Shown piece by piece: positions 47,095-59,065 of a stretch of DNA of 64,000 bases. How positions within the stretch are numbered: position 1 is the stretch's first letter; each line of letters opens with the position of its first letter. Location of the stretch: contig OY294068.1 in assembly GCA_958510875.1 (NCBI GenBank), forward strand, positions 177,041,411 to 177,105,410, given 5' to 3'. A program made the translations under genes and the position numbers. The DNA is from Endomychus coccineus. Its lineage: Eukaryota; Arthropoda; Insecta; Coleoptera; Endomychidae. The notes below the pieces were generated by a model that was not told the DNA's origin, made no database searches, and worked only from the letters and a program-made list of their open reading frames with translations.

Positions 47095-48725
47095 AACTTA
47101 TCAAGTATTTTAATCGCGCAATTTACATTCATAAATGTTCCACCAAATGCCGACCGTGAACTCAATCAATTATTGAAAAAATATAAATATATTAATGGAG
47201 ATTGGAAATGTATTCTCTTATTTGTTGCCTCCCCAAATGCCTCGTTGGATCAGTTGATGAGAGTGAAGAGTTATTGTGTGGGTAAAAACACAAGAACGCT
47301 ACATAAAGAAGTTAATATCTTGCTCGCCAAAGTAATTTTATGAATAATAGGCGTTGAAGCTATAGCGAGAAATTACTAACATTCGCTGGATAATAATATT
47401 TAACATGTTTATGATACATTATTATATATTTGATTATATATTACTTTTACAGTTAGTTCAAAAGCAAATAACAAAGTTACGTTCAATATAAAAATTTACC
47501 ATTTGGCTCGTAGGAAATTTCTTTTCCCCATGAGGTATGCCTCTGGAACACACTCACATATTCGGCCGAGATTACGAACATTTTAACAAAAGCACACTCA
47601 ATATTCAGTCTATAATATATTCTGACCTTCCGATCATTAGAACTTCTGATTTAAACTGACTAAGTTTCAGAATATGAAACAGAACCCTAAGGGGTCATTA
47701 AAATTCATATTAGAATTACTCGGAAAGCTATTATAGTTACGTATAACTATGTACATAAATTCCAGACAGTTATTTAATGACTTTACTGATTTGTGGTATG
47801 ATAAATACTTATGGTATTTATCAGGGTATTAAGATGTTTGTGTTTATGTACCTGAAAACCTTTAGTCTTGATAATATGTGCTACAGATCATCAACATACA
47901 CGTCTGCAATAGCCTCAATATATATATAATAATTTTGAATAATTACTTATAGGTATAAAAACTTATTTTGTGATTACTAAATAAATTTATTAGACGTAAA
48001 TATATTTGAAGCTAATATCTTGTAATTGAAGGCCAAATGATTTCATTTCTGTACGATGACTTTCTCAAAGAGTTTCATTTTCATTTTTTTTTTCATTCAG
48101 AAATATTGGTCAATGTTCTATTGTTCTATTTCATTTACATTTAATGAGTAGTTTTTCTGGAGCACTGACGTTCAAAACCAGCTAGCAGTAAATGTAAGCA
48201 AGCGGTAAATTTCTTTCAAGTATTATACTATTTTTATTTGAATATGTTACCGAACAGGAAGAATCCCAGTTACAGGTTAAGGAAATGGCATAAGAGAGTA
48301 ACAACAAGAATAAATAAATACATGATAAATGTTCTGAGCACTTATTTGATTGCAAGGTAATTCCTTATTGAATTAATAGTGCACACAAATATGTCAAGGT
48401 GATCTTTCATATCATCAACCAGTTGAAACATCATGGAGAGCGGTGAGAACTTTAACAAATTACTATGGGTCTAGCTGGATAAAAAGTAGAAGTGGTACGG
48501 ATATTTTTTGATGGTACATGAAAGTCAATTTGCTCCAGTATAACCGGACAATCGATAACATTGTGTATTACCTTATAAAATAAAACTGCCAAAAAGTACT
48601 TTCTGCAAGTCATGAGGTCATTGCAATTGGATATGTTTAATAGCGTTTTACGAGGAAAACCTCTTACGGGGTAATGACGATCTAAACGATAGGCTAGATA
48701 TTTTAAAAATCTACGCTGTATATTA
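47095..48725. other. No supported gene
   Basis: AT-rich, no recognised ORF or repeat. Confidence 0.5.
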
Positions 48726-48726
48726 A

Positions 48727-49973
48727 TCTAGGAGGCAGAGCGATATTGATGGTCTGAACATTAACCCGATGGCACTATGGTTTATCGTCAGAGGACGGTT
48801 CAATGATCAATTCATCTCACAGAACGAATTTTCCCCGGCTGCTAGATCTCGAGATACAGCATCCGCATTTTTTCTTTTTTTTGACTGGAGGTTAACCCTT
48901 TCCAAGTTGCGGTTAATTGAGAAGCATGTCATTCTTATACACTTCCACCATGTGCCATCATTTTTTATCGTGTCCGTTTAACAGGCCGACTAGTTAAAAT
49001 TGATCTGAAAATGGACTGAAGTTAACCCCCCCAAACCTGGTGGAAAATGTTCATTGGTATTGGCAATTGTTAACATACCCTATGCCATCAAAAGTTATCG
49101 GTCTATTTCCGAGTAATTGGCCATTATTTAGACCAAAAATGTTTCTTTTTTTCATTTTGTGGATAAAAGTTGCGGATTACAAGATAACATGATGGCACCA
49201 TGTTAAATAACTTTATTGGAGGTCAAATGAAGATTTAAAATTATTTCCATCCCTCCTTGCCTATTTCAACCCCCCAAAACTCCCTAAAATCATCCGGAAG
49301 AATGAAAAAATAAAACAAAAAAGAGCCGTTTCGATTTTAAACACAGCCAGTCTCAATAATTGACTAATTCATCATAAAATTGGTCATATTATCACTTGAT
49401 TCATTTTTTTTGGGGGGATGGTTTTAGAGGGTTTTTGAAATAGGCAAGGAGTGATGGTAATAATTTTAGATCTTTATTTGACCTCCAATAAAGTTATTTA
49501 ACATGGTGCCATCATGTTACCTTGTAACCCGCAACTTTTATTCACAAAATGAAAAAAAGAAACATTTTTGGTTCAAATAATGGCCAATTACTCGGAAATA
49601 GACCGATAACTTTTGATGGCATAGGGTATGTTAACAATTGCCAATACCAATGAACATTTTCCACCATGTTTGGGGGGGGTTAACTTGCAGTCCATTTTCG
49701 GTTCAATTTTAACTAGTCGGCCTGATAAACGGACACGATAAAAAATTATCGCACATGGTGGAAGTGTATAAGAATAACATGCTTCTCAAGTAACCGCAAC
49801 TTAGAAAGGGTTAACCTCCAGGCAAAAAAAAATGCGGATGCTGTATCTCGAGATCTAGCAGCCGGGGAAGATTCTGTCTGTGAGATGAATTGATCATTGA
49901 ACCGTCCTCTAACGATAAACCATAGTGCCATCGGGTTAATGTTCAGACCATCAATATCGCTCTGGCTCCTAGA
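48727..49973. repeat. Long palindrome, ~580-bp arms, no transposase
   Basis: TCTAGGAGGCAGAGCGATAT on the left is matched by its near complement ending at 49973. The arms (about 48727-49310 and 49400-49973) are highly similar in inverted orientation with a few indels; the spacer is only about 90 bp. Short ORFs on either arm (48769 plus strand, 49985 minus strand) are mirror images, not genes. A clear target duplication is not visible. Best explained as a foldback element or an inverted duplication; its RNA would form a long hairpin. Confidence 0.9.
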
Positions 49974-50209
49974 CTGTATTCTCAATATTCAATTCATGAG
50001 TTAAATAATTAGAGCACCACACCACAGACGCATAATCGAGTTTACTGCGAACTAACGAATTGAATAAAATAGTTGTACATCTACTTGTTTAGTGTTGTCT
50101 AGTGACTTGGCAAGACATTGTGTAATACAGATAAGGTTTGTTGTCATTGAGCGACCCGGTAGTAAACCTGTTCAATATGTAATTGTGGTTTTATATGACT
50201 AAGCATTAT

Positions 50210-50401
50210 TCATCTCAAAAACAATATAGCTATTGGTCTATAATTCACAACATCCCACTTGTCTCCTTTTTTATAAATTAGACATATTTTTGAGACTTTC
50301 CAGTTTTGGAAAGCATGCAGACCGAACAGATAGAGTAAACAAAATTGATAACGAGTATAAAAAAGCAGAGGAACAATCTTTAAAGATTTTATAATAAACA
50401 T
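50210..50401 (-). pseudogene. Non-LTR RT fragment (fingers)
   Basis: AFQNWKVSKICLIYKKGDKW followed by DVVNYRPIAIL is the conserved start of a Jockey/CR1-group RT domain. It is preceded in frame by IVPLLFYTRYQFCLL, as expected. It breaks off after IAIL; no downstream RT motif follows to the left. Confidence 0.85.
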
Positions 50402-50404
50402 TAA

Positions 50405-51600
50405 GAAAATGTATCACGGTTTATACATAAAATGATTTTCGAGTTTTATTTTTTACAAATAGATATAGTTTTTAAGTATCTTAAATATACGTAAATTACA
50501 TACAAATTTTTCTGACCTTTTTTTACAATCGCTTTGCCCCAGAAAATATTACAAATTCGAACATAACTGTCCATCAAATAAACAATTAGATCTGGCACTA
50601 AAAATATAATCCTCATTAACAAGAACATTTTTATACTTTTCTCAATTGTAGGTTTTCCACATTTAGCACATAACCTTCTATACTTCACCAGTTATTTGCC
50701 CCTTCCAAATAAATAAATTTATGGTTTCCATACCATATCCCTTTTATTACACTTTTTTAAATGAAGTAAAAAGTGAGAAATTGCTATCAATAGTTTAATA
50801 AATGTACAGACACTAAAGAATAACGCTTTATTTGTTTGAGATTTTGCGTGTGACATAATTCTGTACGGTTTATATTTACTGTCTGTTTTAATATATATGT
50901 ATCTAACTGTTATTATCTATGATTATTAACAGATTGTTTCATTTATATTTCATATACCTTAACCTTAGACGTGGTTAGGTACCCAGAAACAAAAAATAAT
51001 TATTAAAAAAATATCAAAGTATATCAATCGGCAATTTATTATTTCACTCACGTAGATACTTTTACAATACAATCCAAGTTAATAAACTATTTTCTAAACG
51101 CAAGATATTTTTTCAAAATATTGGTGTTCCCGACTCCAGGTATTGGCACCAATACTAATAATTGTTAGACCCAACTAATTCTTGAACAATATTTTGGTGA
51201 CCGCCAACTTGGACAAGTATTTCGAACACACCAGTGCTGTAAAAGCAGGTTCTCGACATCTCATGTCATTTTGAACCGCTTTTACCAACGAGGAACCTTA
51301 ACAAAGTTTTTTGAACTTTCCGCTGAGAACTTTGACCATTTTGAAACCATTGAAAGCTAGTACCTGTAGTGTTAACTAAGTGTATTTTATATTTACTGTC
51401 TATTTTTATATCCATATATCTTACTATTATCTATGATTATTTACAGAGTATTTTATTTATATTTTATATATACTGTTAACTTAGATTTGGTGAGGTACTA
51501 AGAAACTAAAAAATTATCACTAAAAATATCTAGACCATGTTTCCGAAATTCAATTTTGAAACCTAATATTGGGAAAAATTTTTGACAGTTCTAACAATCA
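50405..51600. other. No supported gene
   Basis: AT-rich. A partial direct repeat is visible: a TATATTTACTGTCT block followed by TTATCTATGATTATT occurs near 50870-50935 and again near 51390-51445, suggesting a local duplication about 515 bp apart. Confidence 0.4.
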
Positions 51601-51742
51601 TTCAAATTTTGTCATTTTGTGTCATATGAAACAGTTTCACCCAATCATGTCAACATTACACTGATAATTGCATTCAGTGCAATTATCAATCACTATGACA
51701 ACACGATTGGGTTTGACAACTTCATTCCAAATAAATTCCAAA

Positions 51743-52884
51743 ATGTCACGTTTTGGCAATGCGAATGTTCAAAGTATAAATGCGCTAATCAAAGAAAAAA
51801 TTCCCAGAAATACAACATACAGTCACAAATATATTTGGAGAATATTTATGGAATCTTGCTGCGAACGAGAATATGAATTAAATGAACATAGAACCTCAGA
51901 AGAATTGGCGTTGATACTAAAAGATTGGGCGGTCAATATGAGAAAAAAAACGAGACCGAATTTAAAGAAGCAACGGTGAAGACAATGTGCAAACTTTTGC
52001 AAGAAAAGTACTATAATGACTTTAATATTATGATTGACCCGTTTAACAGTATAGTATTTAAACCAGCCCGAGATGCCCGCGATGTAATCAGGAAGAAACT
52101 ACAAGAAGATCCATGTAAACGTAGGTCCAGTTCAGTTTCGATAAATTTGTCTGCGGTTAACAAAATAATATTGCTATGGGATGAAAATACTCTTGAAGGT
52201 CTTATGCGTAAATTTTAACATATTGCTGCTGTAGAATTAGCGTGGCAAGGAGGAGAGGCAGTTGCTTGTCTGGTGGATTTTTTTTCAAATCGAGAAAAAT
52301 AACGATGACTCTCCAACAAATCGCATTGAATACAATCCGGTGTTCAATAAAACATGCCAATGTGGTTCTAAAAGCTGTACAAGTAGTACATGGTTGGTTT
52401 TCAATAGTGAAAGACAAAGCTGCCCACCAGTACGTCTTTTTCATAAATTGATATCAAAACGAGGCGACAATATTACCTCACCACGACTGTTCTTAAAACC
52501 AAATCGACACTGGAAAAATGAAACGGACAAATGGTACGATGATGTACCTGTTGGAAGAAATACAATAAATGGATGGACTAAATCTGCTGCGTGGTAATTG
52601 GCTTGAATGTGAAGGACAAAAAGATAACAAATCGCTCGAATAGATCAACTGCTGTTAGCGAATTGGCAAAAAGTGGTGTAGAAGAACAACAATTGCTGAA
52701 AATTACTGGTCATAGCAATCAAAATTCTATAAAACCATACTTAAATCTCGATCAAGAACACCACAACAAGATCATAAATATTATGCGTGGTAATACATCT
52801 TCAATAGTAGAGAACAGCAACGAATCTAATGTTAAGTTAAATTTTAATAATTGTACTTTCACTAACTGTACTTTTAATAAATAA
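51743..52884 (+). pseudogene. Crypton-type tyrosine recombinase
   Basis: About 380 codons with roughly three frameshifts and one stop. In order: MSRFGNANVQSINALIKEKI, IWRIFMESCCE, LALILKDWAVNMRKK; after a frameshift in an A run TMCKLLQEKYYND, VFKPARDARDVIRKKLQ, WDENTLEGLMRKF, a stop, HIAAVELAWQGGEAVA, NRIEYNPVFNKTCQCGSKSC, KPNRHWKNETDKWYDDVPVG, then KKITNRSNRSTAVSELAKSG, EEQQLLKITGHSNQNSIKPY. This is the Crypton recombinase (DUF3504-like) that integrates by a Tyr nucleophile. Of the R-H-R-H-Y set, the last R, H and Y are visible (RSNR, GHSN, KPY), while the first R appears as Q (WQGGEA) and the first H as R. The end, NCTFTNCTFNK, is also family-like. It has no TIRs, as expected. Confidence 0.88.
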
Positions 52885-52889
52885 ATAAA

Positions 52890-53220
52890 CGTTTCGTTGT
52901 GTTGAGTTATAAATTTTTTTGTAAAAAAAATTTCCGCCGAATATCCCTCGGACATTGACAAATGCCTCATAATTTTATGCCAAATTTCTCAAGCTCGTTG
53001 CTTGGTAACAGCCCTCACCTCCAAGGAACGAGCTTTCGATTGTCATAACATTATCTCGTCTATTATCAATGTCCTAGGGTTATTACTACTGACAACAACC
53101 CCAATAATGGGATAAAATCGGATCAATTTGCAGGATGAATGGCCTATAGATCGATCCAGTATTTTCATTATAATTTTGCCCCACAGACATTCCTCACAAT
53201 ACCACCACATCTCGATGTTT
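52890..53220. other. Sequence after the Crypton ORF
   Basis: Probably includes the 3' untranslated part of the Crypton, but no border can be recognised. No other gene is seen. Confidence 0.4.
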
Positions 53221-53454
53221 AAGAATTGTCAATGTACGATCAATGATGATGGAGTATCGAACGTGATGCCTCGCTTGCTGCTCATCTTATGATAAACAAA
53301 ACGATACATGCAATTTTCCCGTCTTAGTTGTTGATTAACAAATGCATATTTTAATCCCGTACACTGTTTAGAATCCATTATTTTCTGTTGATGTGTGGTT
53401 GTTGCAATCAGTTGTTCCAATAGCTCCTTAATCTGAGTGGGATTGGGAACTATG

Positions 53455-53600
53455 GGTGCAGCGTAGGATATTCCCCGAGGGTGGAGCAGGTGGGAGGCTG
53501 GGGTATCGATCCGGGAAAGACTGAAGCGCACGTCTGGCCTGCGGAAGGACGTCCGCCTCGCGCCTCCGCGGTCTCTACTTCTCACGCTGTTCGGAATGTC
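53455..53600 (-). repeat. GC-rich block with tRNA-like promoter boxes (possible SINE head)
   Basis: A GC-rich island in AT-rich sequence reads, on the minus strand, GAGGCGCGAGGCGGACGTCC and ends GGATCGATACCCC; GGATCGATACC differs at one site from the Pol III B-box consensus GGTTCGANNCC. No full cloverleaf could be drawn. A 119-codon ORF (53229-53585) overlaps it but has no recognised domain. Alternative: part of an LTR-retroelement. Confidence 0.3.
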
Positions 53601-53604
53601 AAGA

Positions 53605-54145
53605 GGTCGCAGGCTTTTACGTATCAGAACCTAAAACTATGCACACTCACCTTACGCGATTCATTATTTACAGCATAACGGTGCATCGTCATTATTCACG
53701 AATAGCTTCGATTCGTTACCGGAATGTACAATTTCCATAGCAGAGCGAACTCCAAATATCAAATGATACATGGAATATGGAAAAAGATGGATTCCGATCT
53801 TATTAAATGATAAGTCATCAAAACTCTTACTACGTCTCCATTATTGGGTTTGATTTTTTCACCGACGGCGACGGTTCTACGTAATGGTAATTATATATTT
53901 ATCATATCCAGTTTTTAAAATGAAGCATATATGAATACAAGTGAGTTAATACACTTACAGTCTAATAATTGGTTATGATATTAGTAGAGACGGCCAAAAA
54001 AAAGTAGGGTCTCTATGATGGCAAAGAATTAAGATTAGCCAGATGTAAGGAGAACGTGCCCAACGCCCAATTACCAAAACTTACACCCTTCCTAATATAG
54101 TTAAGAAGAGTATGGCGATAAGGACAATATATAGAATGACTAAAA
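53605..54145. other. No supported gene
   Basis: Nothing recognised; the right end may contain degraded RT sequence of the following non-LTR element. Confidence 0.4.
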
Positions 54146-54149
54146 AGGC

Positions 54150-54900
54150 AAAGAATTTAACACGAAGCTAAGTCGCAAAAATGAATGGGACAAAACACCA
54201 TTGCCAGGCTCAATAGAAAGGCCATTAAATGGTACACTGATGGGTCCAAAACTACAGAAGGAACTGGATTAGGAGTTTTATGGGCCTGGAACCTACTACT
54301 CTGAAAGCTTAGGCAACTCGCCGTGACTTTCGTAGACAAGAAATCATCATGTCAGATAGGTAAGCAGCCATCAACGCGCTGAGTTCCCAAGTAATCAGTT
54401 CTATTGAGGGTCTGGGAATGCTTAGAGAAACTTAACAGCAGAAGAACTGGCAAAAACAGAAGCCGAAACACCATTTCTGTGACCTGAACCTTTTTGCTGA
54501 ATAAGCGCCAGTACAATACTGGGAGAACTCAAGGAACAATTAGACAATACAGGCAAAGGTACTTCTGGAAAACTATAACCAGAAGAGATCCGAGAGTCAG
54601 AATACTTACAGGAATCCTGACATGGCACTGCCGGTTTGAAGGACATGTTAAGAAGCTAGGATTAATAGACGTAGAGTGCAGGTTCTGCGAAGAGAAGGAC
54701 GAAAAATCTATCTATATCCACGCAGAACGTACTAACTTTCGAAACCCAAGGGCATGACTCCTAGGAACGTACCAAATAGAAGAGGGACATTTTACCTAGC
54801 TTGTAGAAATATCCTGAAGAAAGACGATTTATTTCAAAATCTGTCACAAAGAAGACTTTATTTCAAAATTCAAGAGCAAAAATTTTGATGAATTTTTTCA
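54150..54900 (+). pseudogene. Non-LTR fragment: RNase H and Cys-His tail
   Basis: KWYTDGSKTTEGTGLGVL at 54225-54275 is the RNase H start. After a frameshifted middle, IRQYRQRYFWKTITRRDPRV, ILTGILTWHCRFEGHVKKLG, DVECRFCEEKDEKSIYIHAE gives the C-terminal zinc motif (H…H…C..C…H) of R1/I/Jockey-type elements. Remains up to about 54900 are unconserved. RT domain absent. Confidence 0.85.
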
Positions 54901-54904
54901 TAAA

Positions 54905-55880
54905 ACTACTGAACACAGTATTTGTTTTTGAAATTTATTTTTAGTGAAAATTCATGGTGTGTTCAACAGATTAAATTAAATAGACATTTAAATTTGTTGG
55001 CTTCTATTATCAGTCATACCTATATGAATTCATTCAATACAATTTCATGGAGGTTATAATGGTATTAAAGAGTTTGGAGTTTTAACTTTGCCAAATTCCA
55101 ATTATTTGAAAACAATACTCAAATGTCCCAAATTATTCATTAACGTAACTTTAAATGTTATCCAAACCCAAATAAAATTTGAATAAAATGCGCTTCGAGT
55201 AGTATAGTCGGCCTGAGTTGGTCACGTGACATATTCTGTATCATAACCTAACCCTCTAGTAGACTATGGTACAGATAAGCTAAAATTCGACGTTTCTTAT
55301 TCTGATTTCAGAGTTGTCGTTTATGGATGCATGAATAATAATTTAAATTGTCGTTTAGAGTGTTAATTGTTTGTTAACTTGCTTTTTTGCTTATCTCAAG
55401 GCAATAAATAATAATAAGTAAATAGTAAATAATAAATCCATCAGAGATTTTGAATGTCGTTTATCAGATTCAGTTCAGTCGGTTCCAAGGATGCTACCTA
55501 TCATGGTTGTCGTGCTCAGATCAAGGAAAATCTATCCAAAAACCAGGATTATTCCTTACAGCAATACATTAACCAGACCATTTTGATTGCAGTTACTATG
55601 ACCCAAAATTCACGATTGTAGTGTTAAGTAGACCAAATGAAATTAAGTTGGCTATGATTGAGGTTATTTCATATTGCCAGTTTAATAGCTATATTTTTAA
55701 TTACTCCAGCGCGGTCTGATTGACTAAGTTATTAAGTTATTACCGTTAATTGCCTTCTACAAAAATGCATAAATGTCTGATACGCTTCTAATTTATTATG
55801 TTTGAAATGTAAGAGCGAAACTAATAGTCTGATTATCCTAACTTTAATGATTTGTAAAAGTATGAAGTAAGAGAAGAAAT
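54905..55880. other. No supported gene
   Basis: AT-rich; nothing recognised. Confidence 0.5.
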
Positions 55881-55889
55881 TAATACTTA

Positions 55890-56757
55890 TATTGCTGCCA
55901 ACTACGTCTGTATGGGAACGGACTAAGAATTTCCCCATGGTAAATCCTGCCAGTCGTAAAAGACGATAACCATAGGTGGTAGATGTTTTCCTCATCGCCC
56001 GCTGTAACACCACCACCTCGACAAAAATGCTGTGAAGTCGACAACCCCATGTTTCAGTGTTTGGTCGATGCTTTCGGTCTCACTCTCATACCCATTTTCC
56101 TGTCACCCTACCCAAACTGACATTTTATCCATCCAGGTTTATCCTGAAAATTTTAATGATGAAGCCTCCTAGAGTAAAATACTCCAAAAGAAAATTACCT
56201 CTCCATTCAGATTTCTGGGCGAGGGGTGCTCGAGGGGGTTCAACATTGAAAAATATCAACATGAAGATATACCTCTGTAACATCCGAGGTCTTAGCAAAA
56301 ACCAAAACGATGTTCATTACCACCTGCAGACAGACAAACCAGACATACGGGCCTTAACTTATCCACCACTACCTATATTCTCTGCTATGACTACGAGCTC
56401 CACACTAGTTTCAGATTTAAAGGAGGTTTCTGTCCCCATTCTAGAAATGATCTCCCATGGCTCCGAGGGGAAAATTTAGAACCACACGAATTCGATATAA
56501 TGTGGTTCAAGCTCGGTAATCACAAACAGACAAAATTGCTCTGTTGTCTTTATTTATCACCAATTGAAACAGCTCATGATGATCTCTCCGAATTTCTTTC
56601 TCTGAAACTTGACCACAATCAGCAGAACTATCCAGCAGCTGAAATCATAATAATGTCCGTATGTCATAAGCCTTCACATACGGACATTATTATCCACAAA
56701 AATTCAAACTACCCCATACAACATAAACTGCCTCCTCTTCAAAGCATGATACATTGA
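55890..56757 (+). pseudogene. CR1/Jockey-like 5' region and AP-endonuclease domain
   Basis: From 56261: MKIYLCNIRGLSKNQNDVHY, HLQTDKPDIRALT is the start of an exonuclease-endonuclease-phosphatase domain (family: NIRGL..N…V…L…..PDI..L.ET). After a frameshift at about 56480-56500, MWFKLGNHKQTKLLCCLYLS and LSEFLSLKLDHNQQNYPAAE follow, corresponding to the middle of the domain. It ends before the RT. The stretch 55890-56250 resembles the 5' part of such elements, though ORF1 is not readable. Confidence 0.78.
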
Positions 56758-56924
56758 CTATCTCCATGTTAGAATTAAATTATCATAAGGAATTTTCAAT
56801 TATAAAACAAATAGCAACCAATAACGGTTATAACGATAAAATTGTGATGGATTCACTTAAGAAAAAAATATATAATGAAGCAATGAAGTTAGTTTATCTT
56901 AGTACAGTTAACTCATAATTATAG

Positions 56925-57300
56925 ATCAATAATGTATGTAGGTAAACTTTCTAATAATGTATGCAATTTACTTGAAAAACACAATTCTACCACTTCTTTT
57001 AGGACAAATAATACGGTAAGTAAATATATTAAAAGCAACAAAGATAAGAATAAAAAAGATGAAGGATCAGGAGTATTCAAGGTAAAGTGTGAAGATTTTG
57101 ATAAATTCTATAAAGACCAGACAGTAAGACCTTTCAAAACTAGAATTGAAGAAAATTTTTCAATTTGAACAAAGGAGATTCGAAAGATGTAAACCATATT
57201 GAAGAAACTGATCATCATTTCAAAGATGCTTTTGAGATTCTTCATAAGTCAGTTAAAAGTAAAGTATTAAACAACTTATGGAAAATTGAAATTAATTAAG
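56925..57300 (+). pseudogene. Penelope-like GIY-YIG endonuclease remnant
   Basis: MYVGKLSNNVCNLLEKHNST, FRTNNTVSKYIKSNKDKNKK, GVFKVKCEDFDKFYKDQTVR, PFKTRIEE, then in the next frame DSKDVNHIEETDHHFKDAFE and SKVLNNLWKIEIN. This matches the C-terminal part of Penelope-like proteins; GIY-YIG's YIGQT is degraded to YKDQT. The 57480-57500 sequence GTGTGGTGAAACATGTCACG is typical trailing untranslated sequence. RT missing. Confidence 0.82.
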
Positions 57301-57304
57301 TTTA

Positions 57305-58630
57305 AAAATACAGGAAACCTTTTTAATGATAAGAAAAACTTTACCAATCCTCCATTATTAAATTTATTTGTAAGGAACTCCTATCCTACTGTACACGTAC
57401 CTCACTCAACCCCATCCTTCTTAATCCTAATTTTAATATTTAACAAATAAACCATAGTTTGTAAAACCATTGTTTGATAAAGCCACCGTGTGGTGAAACA
57501 TGTCACGTTTTGTTTAATAAAAAGTTTAATTAGTTTGTGAAACTTTATTACAAATCTATTTTTTATTAAACCTATTTCAATAGTTATTTAATTTAAGTTT
57601 GATTTTTGAGGATTGTATTGATGGGAAAATTCAACATCCATAATTTTACCAATTCTTTAAATATACCCTTGTAGTTTTGTTTAAACAAACCCCGACTTAA
57701 CAAAGACCCCAGAACGTTTATGTTAATTATTTTCAAGTTTATTTAAGAAAATAGATTCTTATGTTTCAATGAGAAATGTTATCAACTATCGGATCATTCT
57801 TATGAAATTCCAAATGTGGGTAAATGTTAATGAATTTAAAACTGCATTAGAAATTTGTAGTGTTTCCAACAAAGGGTGTAGACTTTAGAATATAATATAT
57901 TATGCAAATCAATTGTTGAGCTTATTTTCAAGAATAGCAACTTTATGTTTTTCATAGGAATGCAATCAATTAGCCAGTCTTAGCACATTTCAATTACATG
58001 TGGGAAATGTTTTTCAAAACTGCAATATAACTCAGTTTGACTTGTACGAAACCTACGCTTTCTGGGTGAACATCATATACTCCCGAAGACAATAAATTGT
58101 GTTTTCTTCTTCTTTTGTTTTATCCGTTGTAATTTATTCATCATTTTTATGATATAAATTCGACTAGGCACATACAGTTTGAGACAATAACAATACTAAC
58201 GTCCTTGACGCTTTGGTTTAGTCCGCAAGGAATAACTGATTCCTACCGTCGTAACATCAGTGGTGGCTGGTGATTATAAACTATGGTGAGGCAATATTTT
58301 CGATCTGCATTATTCATAATAGTGAATTGAAAGCGGCCTGGGGCCTAAGGCTGGTATTTATAGTTCCCTCACTGTACGTAGTATATAGTGTAAGGGAAGT
58401 ATTATCAGTCCAAAAAAAATTCCGAATTTTCTAAATCGATCCAGACTATTTTTAACATGTGTGCGTGTTTGTGTTCGCGCGCGCAACTATCTGTGGAGAC
58501 GTTCCTATTGGTCGTACAGATTTGAAATTCTGCAGATCGCTTCAAAGTGGTGATCATAGGAACGGTATAGCTTTTGGGCGCGGAAGCCCCGTTTCGAGTG
58601 GTGTTTCTGAGATACATCTTTTTTTTAATG
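57305..58630. other. No supported gene beyond the Penelope-like tail
   Basis: After the tail at about 57540, only AT-rich sequence is seen. GC content rises near 58450-58630, just before the P-like element. Confidence 0.4.
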
Positions 58631-58639
58631 GTATTTAAC

Positions 58640-59057
58640 CACGGTCGTATACACAGGTCTGGAAACTCGAGGTTGTTTCCTATGTGAGCAGTGAGTCCAC
58701 TAAGCGTCGACTGGCCCGTAGTACCAAAAGTCGTCACGTAGGAGAATTTTCTGACAACTGTCAATTGACTTGTCAACACAAGGAATACCTGCGTTTTTAG
58801 AAACAAATTACGAAATCGTGCATTGTGCCGAAATGCAAAACGGGGTACAAAAGTGTAAAGCAAGAAACTTCTGTTTTTAAAGTGCCGAAAGATGCGGAAA
58901 TGCGAAAAAAGTGGATGCTTGCGGTTCCGGATAGAAATCGTTTTACCACTTCGTGATCCAAGCGCTTGCTGGTGGCTGTGCGAGGGACTACGAGTTAGGC
59001 GACCCGTAAGAGACTCAAGTCAACCATAGAGTTTCCAGACCTGTGTATACGACCGTG
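58640..59057 (+). mobile_element. Small P-like element with 8-bp TSD
   Basis: The 418-bp unit has TIRs of about 29 bp beginning CACGGTCGTATACACAGGTC at both ends. Flanking 8-mers are TATTTAAC (58632-58639) and GATTTAAC (59058-59065), 7 of 8 identical, as expected for P-superfamily insertion. It carries a THAP-domain remnant, the DNA-binding domain of P transposases. No catalytic domain, so a deletion derivative. Confidence 0.85.
58813..58956 (+). pseudogene. THAP-domain N-terminus of a P-like transposase
   Basis: The reading KSCIVPKCKTGYKSVKQETS, VFKVPKDAEMRKKWMLAVPD is a THAP zinc finger: C..C pair, F.VPKD and the R.KW block. The codon before Lys is ACG (58810-58812), probably a mutated ATG. 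The second zinc pair (C..H near a CSKHF-like motif) is not present; a stop follows FTTS. The rest of the transposase was deleted. Alternatively it could derive from a host THAP gene captured between TIRs, but P-like derivation is simpler. Confidence 0.82.
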
Positions 59058-59065
59058 GATTTAAC

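Noticed and set aside
48769..49985. Two similar ORFs (RGRFNDQFIS…) on opposite strands
   Set aside because: They are mirror copies on the arms of the palindrome, with no recognisable domain.
53229..53585. 119-codon minus-strand ORF, partly Arg-rich
   Set aside because: Composition follows the GC-rich block; no domain and doubtful frame continuity.
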